Positions 1 to 6,985 of a DNA stretch of 7,033 nt are shown here, in pieces (the stretch's first letter is position 1; every line of letters starts with the position of its first letter). The stretch is from contig QMPB01000228.1 of NCBI GenBank assembly GCA_003648395.1, positions 1-7,033 of the forward strand, read 5' to 3'. The notes under the pieces were generated by a model. That model did no database searches, was not told where the DNA came from, and saw only the letters and a list, made by a program, of their open reading frames with translations. This stretch comes from Bacteroidota bacterium. GTDB taxonomy: Bacteria; Bacteroidota; Bacteroidia; Bacteroidales; UBA1556. The position numbers and the translations under genes are program-made.

Positions 1-1
1 A

Positions 2-514
2 TCTAAGGGTTATAAACAACGAGTGGGTTTAGCGCAAGCATTTATACATAATCCAGAGGTGTTGATTCTTGATGAACCAACAAGTGGTCTTGACCCAAAT
101 CAACTTATTGAAATAAGAAATGTAATAAAAGAAGTTGGTGCTGATAAAACAGTACTGTTTTCATCGCATATTATGCAAGAAGTAGAGGCTGTTTGCGACA
201 GAATACTTATCATTAAAGAGGGGAAACTTATTGCTGATAGCCCTAAAAATGAAATACGTAAACTATGGCAAGACAAGGAAATACTTATTGTTGAATTCAA
301 AGAGGAGATAGATTTAGAGCTATTAAATAAGATTGAAGGAATTGATAATATAGTGAAGCTTGATGGTAATAAGTATAAATTAAATATTGGTAGTAAGGAA
401 GATGTGCGGCCGCTGATTTATGATTTTGCTAAGGAAGAAAATCTTACTCTTATAGGTTTGCAGTCGGAGGAAATAAGTTTAGAACATATTTTCCAAAGTT
501 TAACTTTAGAGTAA
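2..514 (+). CDS. gldA: GldA-type ABC transporter ATP-binding subunit, 3' part (5' end outside window)
   Basis: This is the C-terminal 170 residues of an ABC ATPase whose reading frame is open to the left edge, so the GTG at 23 is internal and not a start. The visible sequence begins inside the signature motif, which reads SKGYKQR (a variant of LSGGQ), followed by Walker B VLILDEP, the D-loop SGLD and the H-loop histidine in SSHIM. The run DEPTSGLDPNQ and the later HIMQEVEA.CDR stretch, together with the C-terminal tail of about 85 residues, match what I recall of GldA. GldA is the ATPase that in Flavobacterium johnsoniae works with the membrane proteins GldF and GldG in gliding motility. The Walker A region lies outside the window. 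The neighbouring genes are not gldF or gldG, which is common for gldA. A general ABC-2 type exporter ATPase is the alternative, and GldA orthology does not prove that the organism glides. Confidence 0.85.
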   Translation, partial: SKGYKQRVGLAQAFIHNPEVLILDEPTSGLDPNQLIEIRNVIKEVGADKTVLFSSHIMQEVEAVCDRILIIKEGKLIADSPKNEIRKLWQDKEILIVEFKEEIDLELLNKIEGIDNIVKLDGNKYKLNIGSKEDVRPLIYDFAKEENLTLIGLQSEEISLEHIFQSLTLE

Positions 515-594
515 TTGTTTTCCTTTATTTTTCTAATAATTTTATAATAATTAAGTATTTATTTCGTTATTAATACTCTATCACAAAATTGCAC

Positions 595-1455
595 ATGAGG
601 TACTTCTATTTTTTATTTCTTATACTTATATTATTTCCTTCTTGTGAGGTTATAAATCCTGATGAGGACGTGCCCTCTAATATTAATATTTCATCTTTCG
701 ATTTTAAAGCAGATGTTGGCCAAGGGAGCAGTCTAGCCCAAATAACTGATTCATGGGTATATGTTTCTGGTAATTTAATAGGCACTTTTGAAATGCCAAC
801 TACAATACCTGTTCTTTCTTCTGGTGTTCAGACCGTTGAAATTAGACCTGGAGTTTTATTAAATGGTATTGCAGGGACAAGAACAATTAATCCTTTTTTT
901 ACAACTTTTAAAATTGAACATAATTTTGAAGTTGGGAAAACAGAAGTTATTAAACCAAAATCATCTTATGTTGACGGAACTATTTTTCCATGGAATAATA
1001 GAGGCGAAGAAGATTTTGAAGAGGGTGGAATTAGTATTGATTCTGTTCCTGGCTCTTCCACAAAAATATTTAAAAGTTCTGAAGATGTTTTTGAAGGTCA
1101 ATATTCAGGAGAGATATTTTTAGATATTCAACATAAAAATTATAAGGGACAGAGTAAAAAGGTGTTCGAGCTTCCTAAAAGTGGAGCTTATGTTGTAATG
1201 GAAATAAATGTGAAAAACACAACAGCTCCTTTAAATATTGGCATGTATGTTAGTCTTAATACGGGTCAGGTGAAAGAGGTGCCTCATATTACCATTAATC
1301 CAACTGCTGATTGGAAAAAATTATATATAAACTTTACTGAATTGGTTAGTTATTATTCTAATGCAGTAGGATATAGAGTGTTTTTTAAGGCAGATTTGGG
1401 AGATAATAATACATCAACAATATATTTAGATAATATCAAAATAATGCATTTTTAA
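595..1455 (+). CDS. Uncharacterised lipoprotein, probably cell-surface
   Basis: I do not recognise a named function. From the ATG at 595 the product is 286 residues; a TTG at 589 would add only two. The ATG is preferred because it gives a compact lipoprotein signal: Met-Arg, a hydrophobic core of Phe/Leu/Ile/Tyr, then FPSC with Cys17 as the lipidated residue. The residues after the cysteine (EVINPDEDVP) are acidic, weakly like the surface-export signals described for Bacteroidota lipoproteins. The N-terminal half (about 25-110) is rich in beta-type segments (TDSWVYVSGNLIGTFEMP). The C-terminal half (about 140-286) has features common in jelly-roll, carbohydrate-binding-like folds, including WKKLYINF and a final YLDNIKI strand; this fold is an inference. 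The stop codon overlaps the start of the next gene as TAATG, so co-translation with the glycosylphosphotransferase is likely. An envelope or polysaccharide-related role is possible but unproven. Confidence 0.85.
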   Translation: MRYFYFLFLILILFPSCEVINPDEDVPSNINISSFDFKADVGQGSSLAQITDSWVYVSGNLIGTFEMPTTIPVLSSGVQTVEIRPGVLLNGIAGTRTINPFFTTFKIEHNFEVGKTEVIKPKSSYVDGTIFPWNNRGEEDFEEGGISIDSVPGSSTKIFKSSEDVFEGQYSGEIFLDIQHKNYKGQSKKVFELPKSGAYVVMEINVKNTTAPLNIGMYVSLNTGQVKEVPHITINPTADWKKLYINFTELVSYYSNAVGYRVFFKADLGDNNTSTIYLDNIKIMHF

Positions 1456-2870
1456 TGAATCATAAACTACAAACATTTAAGTATATTTTGACAGATTATA
1501 TATCTGCAATAATAGTTTGGGGTTTGTTTTTCTTATACCGAAAGCATAGTTTCTCAACTGATTACAGTTCATATAAAGAGATAAGTTTTGATGATCCTAA
1601 TTTTTTATACGGTATTTTTATTATACCAGTAGCTTGGGTTTTGTTCTATTTCTTCTTGGGTTCGTATAATGATGTTTATCGTAAATCAAGGGTAAAAGAA
1701 GTTGGACTTACTTTTATTAGTAGTATAATAGGTGTTGGTGTTTTGTTTTTCTTTGTAATAATTGATGATTATGTACATTCATATGAGCAATTATATGTTT
1801 ATGCTGTGGTTCTTTTTCTTTTACAATTTGGGATTACTACAATATTTAGACTAAGTATCACTACACTAATGGTGAATAAAATCCATAATGGAATTATTGG
1901 ATTTAGAACATTAATTATTGGGGGAAATGGTAAAGCAACAGGAATCTATTTAGATATTCAAAATCAATATATATCATCTGGAAATAAGTTTGTAGGATTT
2001 TTAAATGTAAATAATTCGGAAAGCTTTTTATTAAAAAATCATTTGCCTCACTTAGGCCATTATTCTCAGTCGGAAGAGATAATAGAGAAAGAAAAAATAG
2101 AAGAAGTAATAATAGCTATTGACCCAAGTGAACATGGTAAAATACGTGATATAATTACTTCATTAAGAAGTAGTAAAGTGGTTATTAAGGTAATTCCAGA
2201 TATTCATGATATTATTCTTGGTTCTGTGAAAATGACAGCAATATTTCAAGCACCATTAATTCAGATTTTTCCAGATATTATGCCTTACTGGCAAGTAGTT
2301 CTTAAACGAGTTTTTGATATAGTTTTTTCGTTTTTTGCTATAATATTGTTATCTCCAGTATTTCTTTTTACTGCAATTGGTGTTTATTTTACATCAAAAG
2401 GACCAGTATTTTATTTTCAGGAGAGAATAGGTATTGGAGGAAAGCCTTTTAAGATGCTGAAATTTAGAACAATGTATCAAGATGCTGAAAAAGACGGCCC
2501 ACAGTTAAGTTCCGATCATGATAGTAGAATTACTCCTTTTGGTAAAATAATGCGTAAAATTAGACTTGACGAAATACCTCAGTTTTTCACTGTTATTAAA
2601 GGAGATATGAGTGTTGTTGGTTATCGTCCTGAAAGGCAATTTTTTATTGACCAAATTGTGGAAAAGGCACCTCACTATAATTTATTACTTAAAATAAAGC
2701 CAGGTATAACATCTTGGGGACAAGTAAAATATGGCTATGCTTCCAATGTTGATGAAATGATAGAACGACTAAAATATGATGTACTTTATATTGAGAATAT
2801 GAGTATTTCTGTGGATATTAAAATATTGATTTATACTATTTTTATTGTATTTACTGGTCGTGGAAAATAG
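1455..2870 (+). CDS. Exopolysaccharide biosynthesis polyprenyl glycosylphosphotransferase
   Basis: The 471-residue product should transfer a sugar-1-phosphate from a UDP-sugar to undecaprenyl phosphate in the inner membrane, the first step of exopolysaccharide or O-antigen unit assembly (WbaP/WcaJ family). Four hydrophobic segments lie near residues 10-27, 51-69, 86-104 and 112-131. A cytoplasmic nucleotide-binding-like region follows (LIIGGNGK at 153-160). The bacterial sugar transferase domain runs from about 280 to 471: a hydrophobic segment with a Ser-Pro break (LSPV, 299-302), KFRTM (336-340), the catalytic Asp372-Glu373 pair in RLDEIPQ, the RPER motif (391-394), and KPGITSWGQV (415-424). 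The length is normal for the family and no key residue is missing. The start is the ATG that overlaps the previous stop. The sugar substrate cannot be read from the sequence. No other glycosyltransferase, flippase or polymerase gene is in the window, so this may be an orphan initiator or the edge of a larger locus. Confidence 0.93.
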   Translation: MNHKLQTFKYILTDYISAIIVWGLFFLYRKHSFSTDYSSYKEISFDDPNFLYGIFIIPVAWVLFYFFLGSYNDVYRKSRVKEVGLTFISSIIGVGVLFFFVIIDDYVHSYEQLYVYAVVLFLLQFGITTIFRLSITTLMVNKIHNGIIGFRTLIIGGNGKATGIYLDIQNQYISSGNKFVGFLNVNNSESFLLKNHLPHLGHYSQSEEIIEKEKIEEVIIAIDPSEHGKIRDIITSLRSSKVVIKVIPDIHDIILGSVKMTAIFQAPLIQIFPDIMPYWQVVLKRVFDIVFSFFAIILLSPVFLFTAIGVYFTSKGPVFYFQERIGIGGKPFKMLKFRTMYQDAEKDGPQLSSDHDSRITPFGKIMRKIRLDEIPQFFTVIKGDMSVVGYRPERQFFIDQIVEKAPHYNLLLKIKPGITSWGQVKYGYASNVDEMIERLKYDVLYIENMSISVDIKILIYTIFIVFTGRGK

Positions 2871-2883
2871 AATAGATTACTAG

Positions 2884-3036
2884 CCCGGCGTTTACGCTGA
2901 GTGTGACCGAAGTGGGATGCTAATGCTTGGACGTACATTTAGCTCTAATCAATGTAAGTATGGGTTTAATGGGCAAGAAAAAGATGATAAAATTAATAAG
3001 GCTACAAATGTATTACATTGTCTATCCTCTAACTAA
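2884..3036 (+). pseudogene. Relic of an RHS-repeat protein core (YGFNGQEKDD motif)
   Basis: A short + strand frame opens after a TAG at 2881 and stops with TAA at 3034. From 2914 it reads GMLMLGRTFSSNQ and then KYGFNGQEKDDKI (2956-2994). This matches the Bacteroidota RHS-repeat-associated core, usually written as YYPFGMLMPGR followed by YGFNGQEKDDE. Just upstream, a different frame reads LSVTE (2897-2911), which looks like the SVTD that normally precedes YYPFG. The YYPF part therefore seems deleted with a frameshift. There is no start codon in context, no upstream RHS repeats and no downstream toxin domain, so this is a remnant and not a functional gene. Its 3' end overlaps the end of the - strand aldehyde dehydrogenase gene by about 15 bases. 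The first 60 bases are about half G+C, clearly richer than the neighbouring genes. It could be a dispersed repeat copied from an RHS gene elsewhere in the genome. Confidence 0.7.
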
Positions 3037-4437
3037 TATCTTTGCTTCCATCATATCTTGAATAGCATATTTTAAACCCTCTCTTCCTAGACCCGAATCT
3101 TTTACTCCTCCGTATGGCATATGGTCAACCCTAAAAATTGGAGCATCATTAATTATTACACCGCCAACTTCTAGCTCATTAAAGGCATAATCCATTTCAT
3201 CAATTTGATTTGTAAAAATGCCTGCCTGAAGACCAAAATCACTATCATTAACTTCCTTTATCACCGCTTTAAAATTGGTAAAAGGTTCTAATGTTACCAC
3301 AGGACCAAACACCTCTAATGCACAAACTTTCATTTTTGGTTTGGTATCAATTAATACTGTAGGCTCATAATAAGTACCATCTCTTTTGCCACCACAAATT
3401 ACTTGAGCACCATCTTCTATTGCTTCGTTAACCCAAATTTCAATTCTTTTAGCGTTAGACTCGTCAATCATTGCTGATATTTCAGTGTTATCATCCATAG
3501 GGTCTCCAAGATTTAGTTTCTCAACTTGTTTGATAAACATAGTTTTGAAATCTTCAAATATTTCTTTGGCAACATATATTCTTTGAGCGTGAATACAAAC
3601 CTGCCCAGAATAAGCAAATCCACCTATAACAGCCTTCTTAACAGCTATGTCTAGGTCTGCACTTTTAGTAACTATTAAGCCAGCATTACCGCCTAATTCA
3701 AGCACAACTTTTTTCTTTCCAGACTGAGCTTTCATCATCCAACCAACGTGTGGAGAGCCAGTAAATGAAAGAAGCTTAAATCTTTCATCAGTTACCAATT
3801 GATTACCCGTTGCTCTATCCATTGGTAATATTGAAACCGCCCCTTTAGGTAAACCGCTTTTATCTATTAATTTGGCCAAAGCTAATGTAGACAAAGGTGT
3901 ATTAGTAGAAGGTTTAAGAATAATTGGACAGCCAGCGGCTAGCGCAGGAGCAATTTTATGCACCGCTAAGTTCATTGGGAAATTAAAAGGTGAAATGCCT
4001 GCTACTAAACCTATTGGAAAATATTGTACAATACCATGCTTACCTTTACCTGCGGGTGTCCAATCAAGGCTTATAACTTCACCAGGTAGTCTTTTGCTTT
4101 CTTCAGCTGCTATTTTAAATGTTTCAACAGAGCGTAATATCTCTCCCTTTGAATATATAATTGGTTTGCCTGATTCTAATGCTAATAATTCTGCAAAGTA
4201 AGTTAATTGTTCTTTTAATGATTTAGATATATAGCTTAAAGCTTCATATTTTCTCAATGAAGACATATTCTTCATCTCGTCTTGAACTTCCAGAGCCTTA
4301 TTAATTGCTGTTTCAAGATTTTCTTTACTTGCCAAATATGTTTTAGCAAAAACCTTTTGTGAGAATGGGTTTTCTACATCTAATATTTTTTCGGTAGTGA
4401 TGAATTCTCCACCACAGTATAGTTTGAACTCTTCCAT
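3022..4437 (-). CDS. NAD(P)-dependent aldehyde dehydrogenase
   Basis: The 471-residue product is a complete cytoplasmic aldehyde dehydrogenase that oxidises an aldehyde to the carboxylic acid (or an acyl derivative) with NAD or NADP. Visible family residues are the oxyanion-hole Asn152 in SPFNFP, the cofactor-binding Lys175 in ILKPS, the SFTGS turn (224-228), the general base Glu247 in LELGG, the catalytic Cys281 in SGQVC, and Glu375/Phe377 in EVFGP. The length is normal. The TPAGKGK..GIVQYFPIG stretch and the short SGQVCIHAQR active-site loop suggest the group containing lactaldehyde, phosphonoacetaldehyde and non-phosphorylating glyceraldehyde-3-phosphate dehydrogenases. The substrate cannot be fixed from sequence alone. 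The ATG start (complement of 4435-4437) gives the typical N-terminus, a short strand with a CGGEF turn. It lies 45 bp downstream of the DAHP synthase-chorismate mutase gene on the same strand, so it is probably co-transcribed. Confidence 0.92.
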   Translation of the reverse strand: MEEFKLYCGGEFITTEKILDVENPFSQKVFAKTYLASKENLETAINKALEVQDEMKNMSSLRKYEALSYISKSLKEQLTYFAELLALESGKPIIYSKGEILRSVETFKIAAEESKRLPGEVISLDWTPAGKGKHGIVQYFPIGLVAGISPFNFPMNLAVHKIAPALAAGCPIILKPSTNTPLSTLALAKLIDKSGLPKGAVSILPMDRATGNQLVTDERFKLLSFTGSPHVGWMMKAQSGKKKVVLELGGNAGLIVTKSADLDIAVKKAVIGGFAYSGQVCIHAQRIYVAKEIFEDFKTMFIKQVEKLNLGDPMDDNTEISAMIDESNAKRIEIWVNEAIEDGAQVICGGKRDGTYYEPTVLIDTKPKMKVCALEVFGPVVTLEPFTNFKAVIKEVNDSDFGLQAGIFTNQIDEMDYAFNELEVGGVIINDAPIFRVDHMPYGGVKDSGLGREGLKYAIQDMMEAKILVRG

Positions 4438-4482
4438 AATTATTAGTCTAATAAATTTAGAGCATAAAATTACGAAAAAAAA

Positions 4483-5568
4483 TTACTCTTGCATTATATT
4501 AGTTTGAATACGAATAGACTCTTTATGTAATAATTGTAATAGCTTTGAAATATATGTTTTATCTAGATTTAGATTATTTGCAAATTCTAATCTTTCTTCC
4601 ATCATCTTTCTAAGTCTGCCAATTTGAAGTACAGTAATAGCATTTTCTTTTTTGTATTCTCCAATTAAGCGCGTTTTGTCATTTCTTTTGTTTAAAAGAG
4701 AGATTAAGTCGTGGTCAATTTGATCCATCTCAAATCTTAATTTTTCTAATAAATTTTCAAATTCCGCAGAGCCAAATTCTTTTCTAATTATAAGTTTACT
4801 TAATAATTTACTTAGAGAATCTGGAGTAACTTGTTGTTCAGCATCAGTAATAGCTATACTAGGATTAATATGTGATTCTATCATTAAACCATCCATACTT
4901 AAATCCATTGCTTTTTGTGCTACACTTGCAAGTAAATCTCTTCTGCCACTAATATGCGATGGGTCACATATTACAGGTAAACTTGGAATAATACGTTTAA
5001 GCTCAATAGGAATTTCCCACATTGGTAAATTACGAAATGGTTTATTGTCATATGTATAAAAACCTCTATGAATAGCTGCAAGTTTAGTAATACCTGCATT
5101 ATTGATTCTTTCTAAAGCACCTATCCATAATTTTAAGTCAGGATGAAGAGGGTTTTTAACCATTACAGGAATATCTACCCCTTTCAGGGAGTCTGCTAAT
5201 GTTTGTACAGAAAAAGGATTTACGGTTGTTCTAGCACCAATCCAAAGAATATCGACCTCATATTTTAATGCGCTATTAATGTGTTCAGGCGTAGCAACTT
5301 CAACAGTAGTTTTCAATCCTGTTTCTTTTTTTAATTCAAGTAGCCATTTTAAGCCCTCCTCTCCAACACCCTCAAAAGCGTCTGGTCTTGTGCGTGGTTT
5401 CCATATTCCAGCTCTAAAAACATCTACTTTATTAGATTTTGCAATAGCTCTACCTGTTGCCATTAATTGTTCTTTATTCTCTGCGCTACACGGTCCTCCA
5501 ATAATCAAAGGTTTGCTCTTTGTATTTATCCAATTATCTAATGATTTTACTTCAAGTGTTGTTCCCAT
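4483..5568 (-). CDS. Bifunctional 3-deoxy-7-phosphoheptulonate synthase / chorismate mutase
   Basis: This 361-residue fusion joins two steps of aromatic amino acid synthesis. Residues 1 to about 260 form a type I-beta DAHP synthase, which condenses phosphoenolpyruvate with erythrose 4-phosphate. Visible motifs are GGPCSAE (24-30), FRAGIWKPRTRP (51-62), Lys138-Asn139, His167-Arg168 and CDPSHISGRR (201-210). The predicted metal ligands are Cys27, His205, Glu231 and Asp242; the last three have the spacing I recall for the Thermotoga enzyme. Residues about 268-358 form an AroQ-class chorismate mutase. An ungapped comparison from memory with the E. coli PheA mutase places Arg278, Arg295, Lys306, Arg318 and Gln355 at active-site positions R11, R28, K39, R51 and Q88. 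Leu319 stands where E. coli has Glu52. This domain order is known in Bacteroidota (for example Prevotella), where the mutase domain takes part in feedback control by prephenate. A TACTTTTG element lies just upstream, so the gene probably starts the transcript that continues into the aldehyde dehydrogenase gene. Confidence 0.95.
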   Translation of the reverse strand: MGTTLEVKSLDNWINTKSKPLIIGGPCSAENKEQLMATGRAIAKSNKVDVFRAGIWKPRTRPDAFEGVGEEGLKWLLELKKETGLKTTVEVATPEHINSALKYEVDILWIGARTTVNPFSVQTLADSLKGVDIPVMVKNPLHPDLKLWIGALERINNAGITKLAAIHRGFYTYDNKPFRNLPMWEIPIELKRIIPSLPVICDPSHISGRRDLLASVAQKAMDLSMDGLMIESHINPSIAITDAEQQVTPDSLSKLLSKLIIRKEFGSAEFENLLEKLRFEMDQIDHDLISLLNKRNDKTRLIGEYKKENAITVLQIGRLRKMMEERLEFANNLNLDKTYISKLLQLLHKESIRIQTNIMQE

Positions 5569-5585
5569 AAGTGTTCTTTATATTA

Positions 5586-5593
5586 CAAAAGTA
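5586..5593 (-). promoter_or_regulatory. Candidate Bacteroidota -7 promoter element for the DAHP synthase-chorismate mutase gene
   Basis: On the - strand these bases read TACTTTTG, an exact match to the Bacteroidota -7 consensus TAnnTTTG. The element ends 17 bases before the ATG, so the 5' leader would be only about 10-12 bases. A good -33 TTTG is not present; the nearest candidate is a TTTAG about 21 bases upstream. The match could be chance in such AT-rich DNA, but its position in a 70-bp gap directly before the gene supports it. Confidence 0.45.
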
Positions 5594-5638
5594 TATAAAT
5601 TAGAACGTATAGAGCTAAATATTTTTAATAGAATAGAC

Positions 5639-6724
5639 CTATTCTTTAATTTTGTTCTCAATATCTAAATAAACAGGCATATGATCACTAAAACCACCAT
5701 GATATTTCATGCCATGAAACGTTCTATTAGGTACAAGTAAACCTTCTTTATTATACTCTAATAGGAAACCTGCAGAGAATATATGAGCTCTGTTTTCTTT
5801 TATCTTAATACCATTACTCTTATCAATAAGCCCCGAACTAACTATCATTTGATCTAATACAGACCATTCATTGCCTGTTGTGCCACTGTAGAAATGACTT
5901 CCTATTTTATTGTACATAAGAGGAAGCATTAGATTGATTAAATCACCGGATTTATAGCTTTCAATTGGCTTAGGTTTAAGCCCTTGGATTACGCTCTTAT
6001 CCTTAGGATTGTCATTAAAATCCCCCATTATTAGAATTTTGGCATTCGTGTTCTTCTCTAAAATTTTATCGGTAAAAGATTTTATTTTTTTTGCTACATA
6101 TTTTCTCTTTGGAATGGTAACAAAAGCACCTCCGTATTTTGATGGCCAATGGGTAACAAAAATATGTAGTGTATCACTCTCAAGAGCGATACCTTTTACA
6201 TAAAGAATATCGCGAGTTCTAGACGCTGTGTCAAATGGAAATCGTACTTGATAGGCAGTGTCATATAAAAGTGTAAATTTCTCTTTTCTGTAAATCAATG
6301 CTACATCAATTCCTCTTCTGTCAGGAGATTCATGGTGAATAATTGAATATTTATACTTTTTTAGAGAAGTATTACCTACTAAATTGATTAATGTATGCCT
6401 GTTTTCAATTTCGCATAGCCCTACTATTGCAGGGGTTTCCCAACCTCCCACAGCACTAATTACTTGAGCAAGTTTCTTTTGTTTTACCCAATATTTATGT
6501 TTCGACCAATGATTCATGCCTTCAGGAGTGAAACTTTCGTCATATTTCAAGCTATCATCTAGAGGGTCAAAAAGATTCTCAACATTATAAAAGACCACTC
6601 TCATAGTATTATAACCACGTATATTATCATCAAAGTCATCTGGAAATGCAGCTATTCCATTCTTTTGAGAAAATGAATAAGTGGACTGGATAATTAGCAT
6701 TAGTGCTATAATAAGTACTTTCAA
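5639..6724 (-). CDS. Exported endonuclease/exonuclease/phosphatase family protein
   Basis: The 361-residue product has the metal-dependent hydrolase fold shared by DNase I, AP endonucleases and phospholipid phosphatases. Residues 1-19 look like a Sec signal peptide (Lys2, a hydrophobic core, then STYSFS with cleavage before Gln20), so it should act in the periplasm or outside the cell. Family motifs are FYNVENLFD (Asn47), CEIENR (Glu105), DRRGIDVALIYR (135-146), THWPSK..GG (His192), MGDFNDNP (Asp235, Asn237) and SDHMPV (Asp347-His348). All the expected catalytic positions are present. The substrate is unknown; extracellular DNA or a phosphoester are possible. The start is probably the TTG at 6724-6722: no ATG lies in frame before the upstream stop (TAA, complement of 6743-6745), and the next in-frame ATG (residue 9) would destroy the signal peptide. 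The gene lies 70 bp upstream of the DAHP synthase gene on the same strand, which has its own candidate promoter. Confidence 0.9.
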   Translation of the reverse strand: MKVLIIALMLIIQSTYSFSQKNGIAAFPDDFDDNIRGYNTMRVVFYNVENLFDPLDDSLKYDESFTPEGMNHWSKHKYWVKQKKLAQVISAVGGWETPAIVGLCEIENRHTLINLVGNTSLKKYKYSIIHHESPDRRGIDVALIYRKEKFTLLYDTAYQVRFPFDTASRTRDILYVKGIALESDTLHIFVTHWPSKYGGAFVTIPKRKYVAKKIKSFTDKILEKNTNAKILIMGDFNDNPKDKSVIQGLKPKPIESYKSGDLINLMLPLMYNKIGSHFYSGTTGNEWSVLDQMIVSSGLIDKSNGIKIKENRAHIFSAGFLLEYNKEGLLVPNRTFHGMKYHGGFSDHMPVYLDIENKIKE

Positions 6725-6729
6725 AATTA
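6722..6729 (-). promoter_or_regulatory. TAATTTTG motif that includes the proposed TTG start codon
   Basis: On the - strand these bases match the Bacteroidota -7 consensus TAnnTTTG exactly, but the last three bases are the TTG proposed as the start of the exported nuclease-fold protein. Both readings cannot hold for the same transcript: a promoter here would place the transcription start downstream of the TTG. The signal peptide argues for TTG as the start, so the promoter reading is probably a chance match. No clear -33 element is seen. Confidence 0.15.
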
Positions 6730-6897
6730 TTGAGTATAAAGGTTAATGCATAAATATTATGTCTCGACTAAGATATAGTAAAAAAGGATATATTGAATAA
6801 ACAATCCATATTATTCCATTTTCCTCTGCGAATCTCTCTGTAAAAGCTCTCTCATTCAAACCCTCACACCCTCTCAAGCTCTCTACTTATCAATCTC
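6725..6897. other. Intergenic region between the nuclease-fold gene and the right-edge gene
   Basis: This stretch holds an AT-rich part (6725-6818), which should contain the promoter of the exported nuclease-fold gene, and the first copy of the C-rich direct repeat (from 6819). I see no start codon with a convincing protein, no tRNA and no stem-loop followed by a T-run. Confidence 0.5.
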
Positions 6898-6985
6898 TCA
6901 ATTCTCCACCTCATTTTCCTCTGTGTCTCTTTGTGTTTTCTCTGCGAATCTCTGTGTAATAACTCTCTCACTCAAGTCCTCATAA
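6819..6985. repeat. Imperfect direct repeat in a C-rich, G-poor CACAGAG-type tract
   Basis: Two copies of a unit of about 48 bases lie roughly 117 bases apart: 6819-6867 and 6936-6983. Both contain TCTGCGAATCTCT, then a CTCTCTCA core, and end in CCTCA. The last 33 positions differ at about seven places, and the beginning differs by one inserted base. A third partial copy (TTTTCCTCTGTGTCTCT) lies at 6914-6930. Bases 6841-6920 hold only two G and about 31 C, an extreme strand bias. Read on the - strand, the motif is the ACACAGAG..GCAGAGAAA type of sequence that recurs between genes in many bacterial genomes. No function is evident. Confidence 0.65.

Noticed and set aside
554..577. AGTATT...AATACT inverted repeat after gldA as a terminator.
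   Set aside because: The stem has six weak pairs and a 12-base loop, with no T-run after it.
863..1123. Open frame of 86 codons inside the lipoprotein gene.
   Set aside because: It lies wholly within a well-supported gene in another frame and its translation is compositionally odd with no recognisable motif.
3004..3021. Inverted repeat AATGTA-T-TACATT beside the aldehyde dehydrogenase stop as a terminator.
   Set aside because: The stem is short and AT-only except for one G-C pair, and no T-run follows on either strand. It also lies inside the RHS relic frame.
3872..4201. Open frame of 109 codons opposite the aldehyde dehydrogenase gene.
   Set aside because: It is antisense to a conserved coding region with intact catalytic residues and shows no protein family features.
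4438..4482. Separate promoter for the aldehyde dehydrogenase gene.
   Set aside because: The gap has an eight-base T-run and TAATTTTA but no TAnnTTTG match, so co-transcription with the upstream gene is the simpler reading.
5279..5668. Open frame of 129 codons opposite the DAHP synthase region.
   Set aside because: It is antisense to the conserved synthase domain and crosses the promoter gap; this is an expected shadow frame.
6821..6983. + strand frame reading SVSLCVFSANLC through the repeat.
   Set aside because: It is the usual artefact translation of a CTCTGTGT-type repeat, with no start codon context and no family resemblance.
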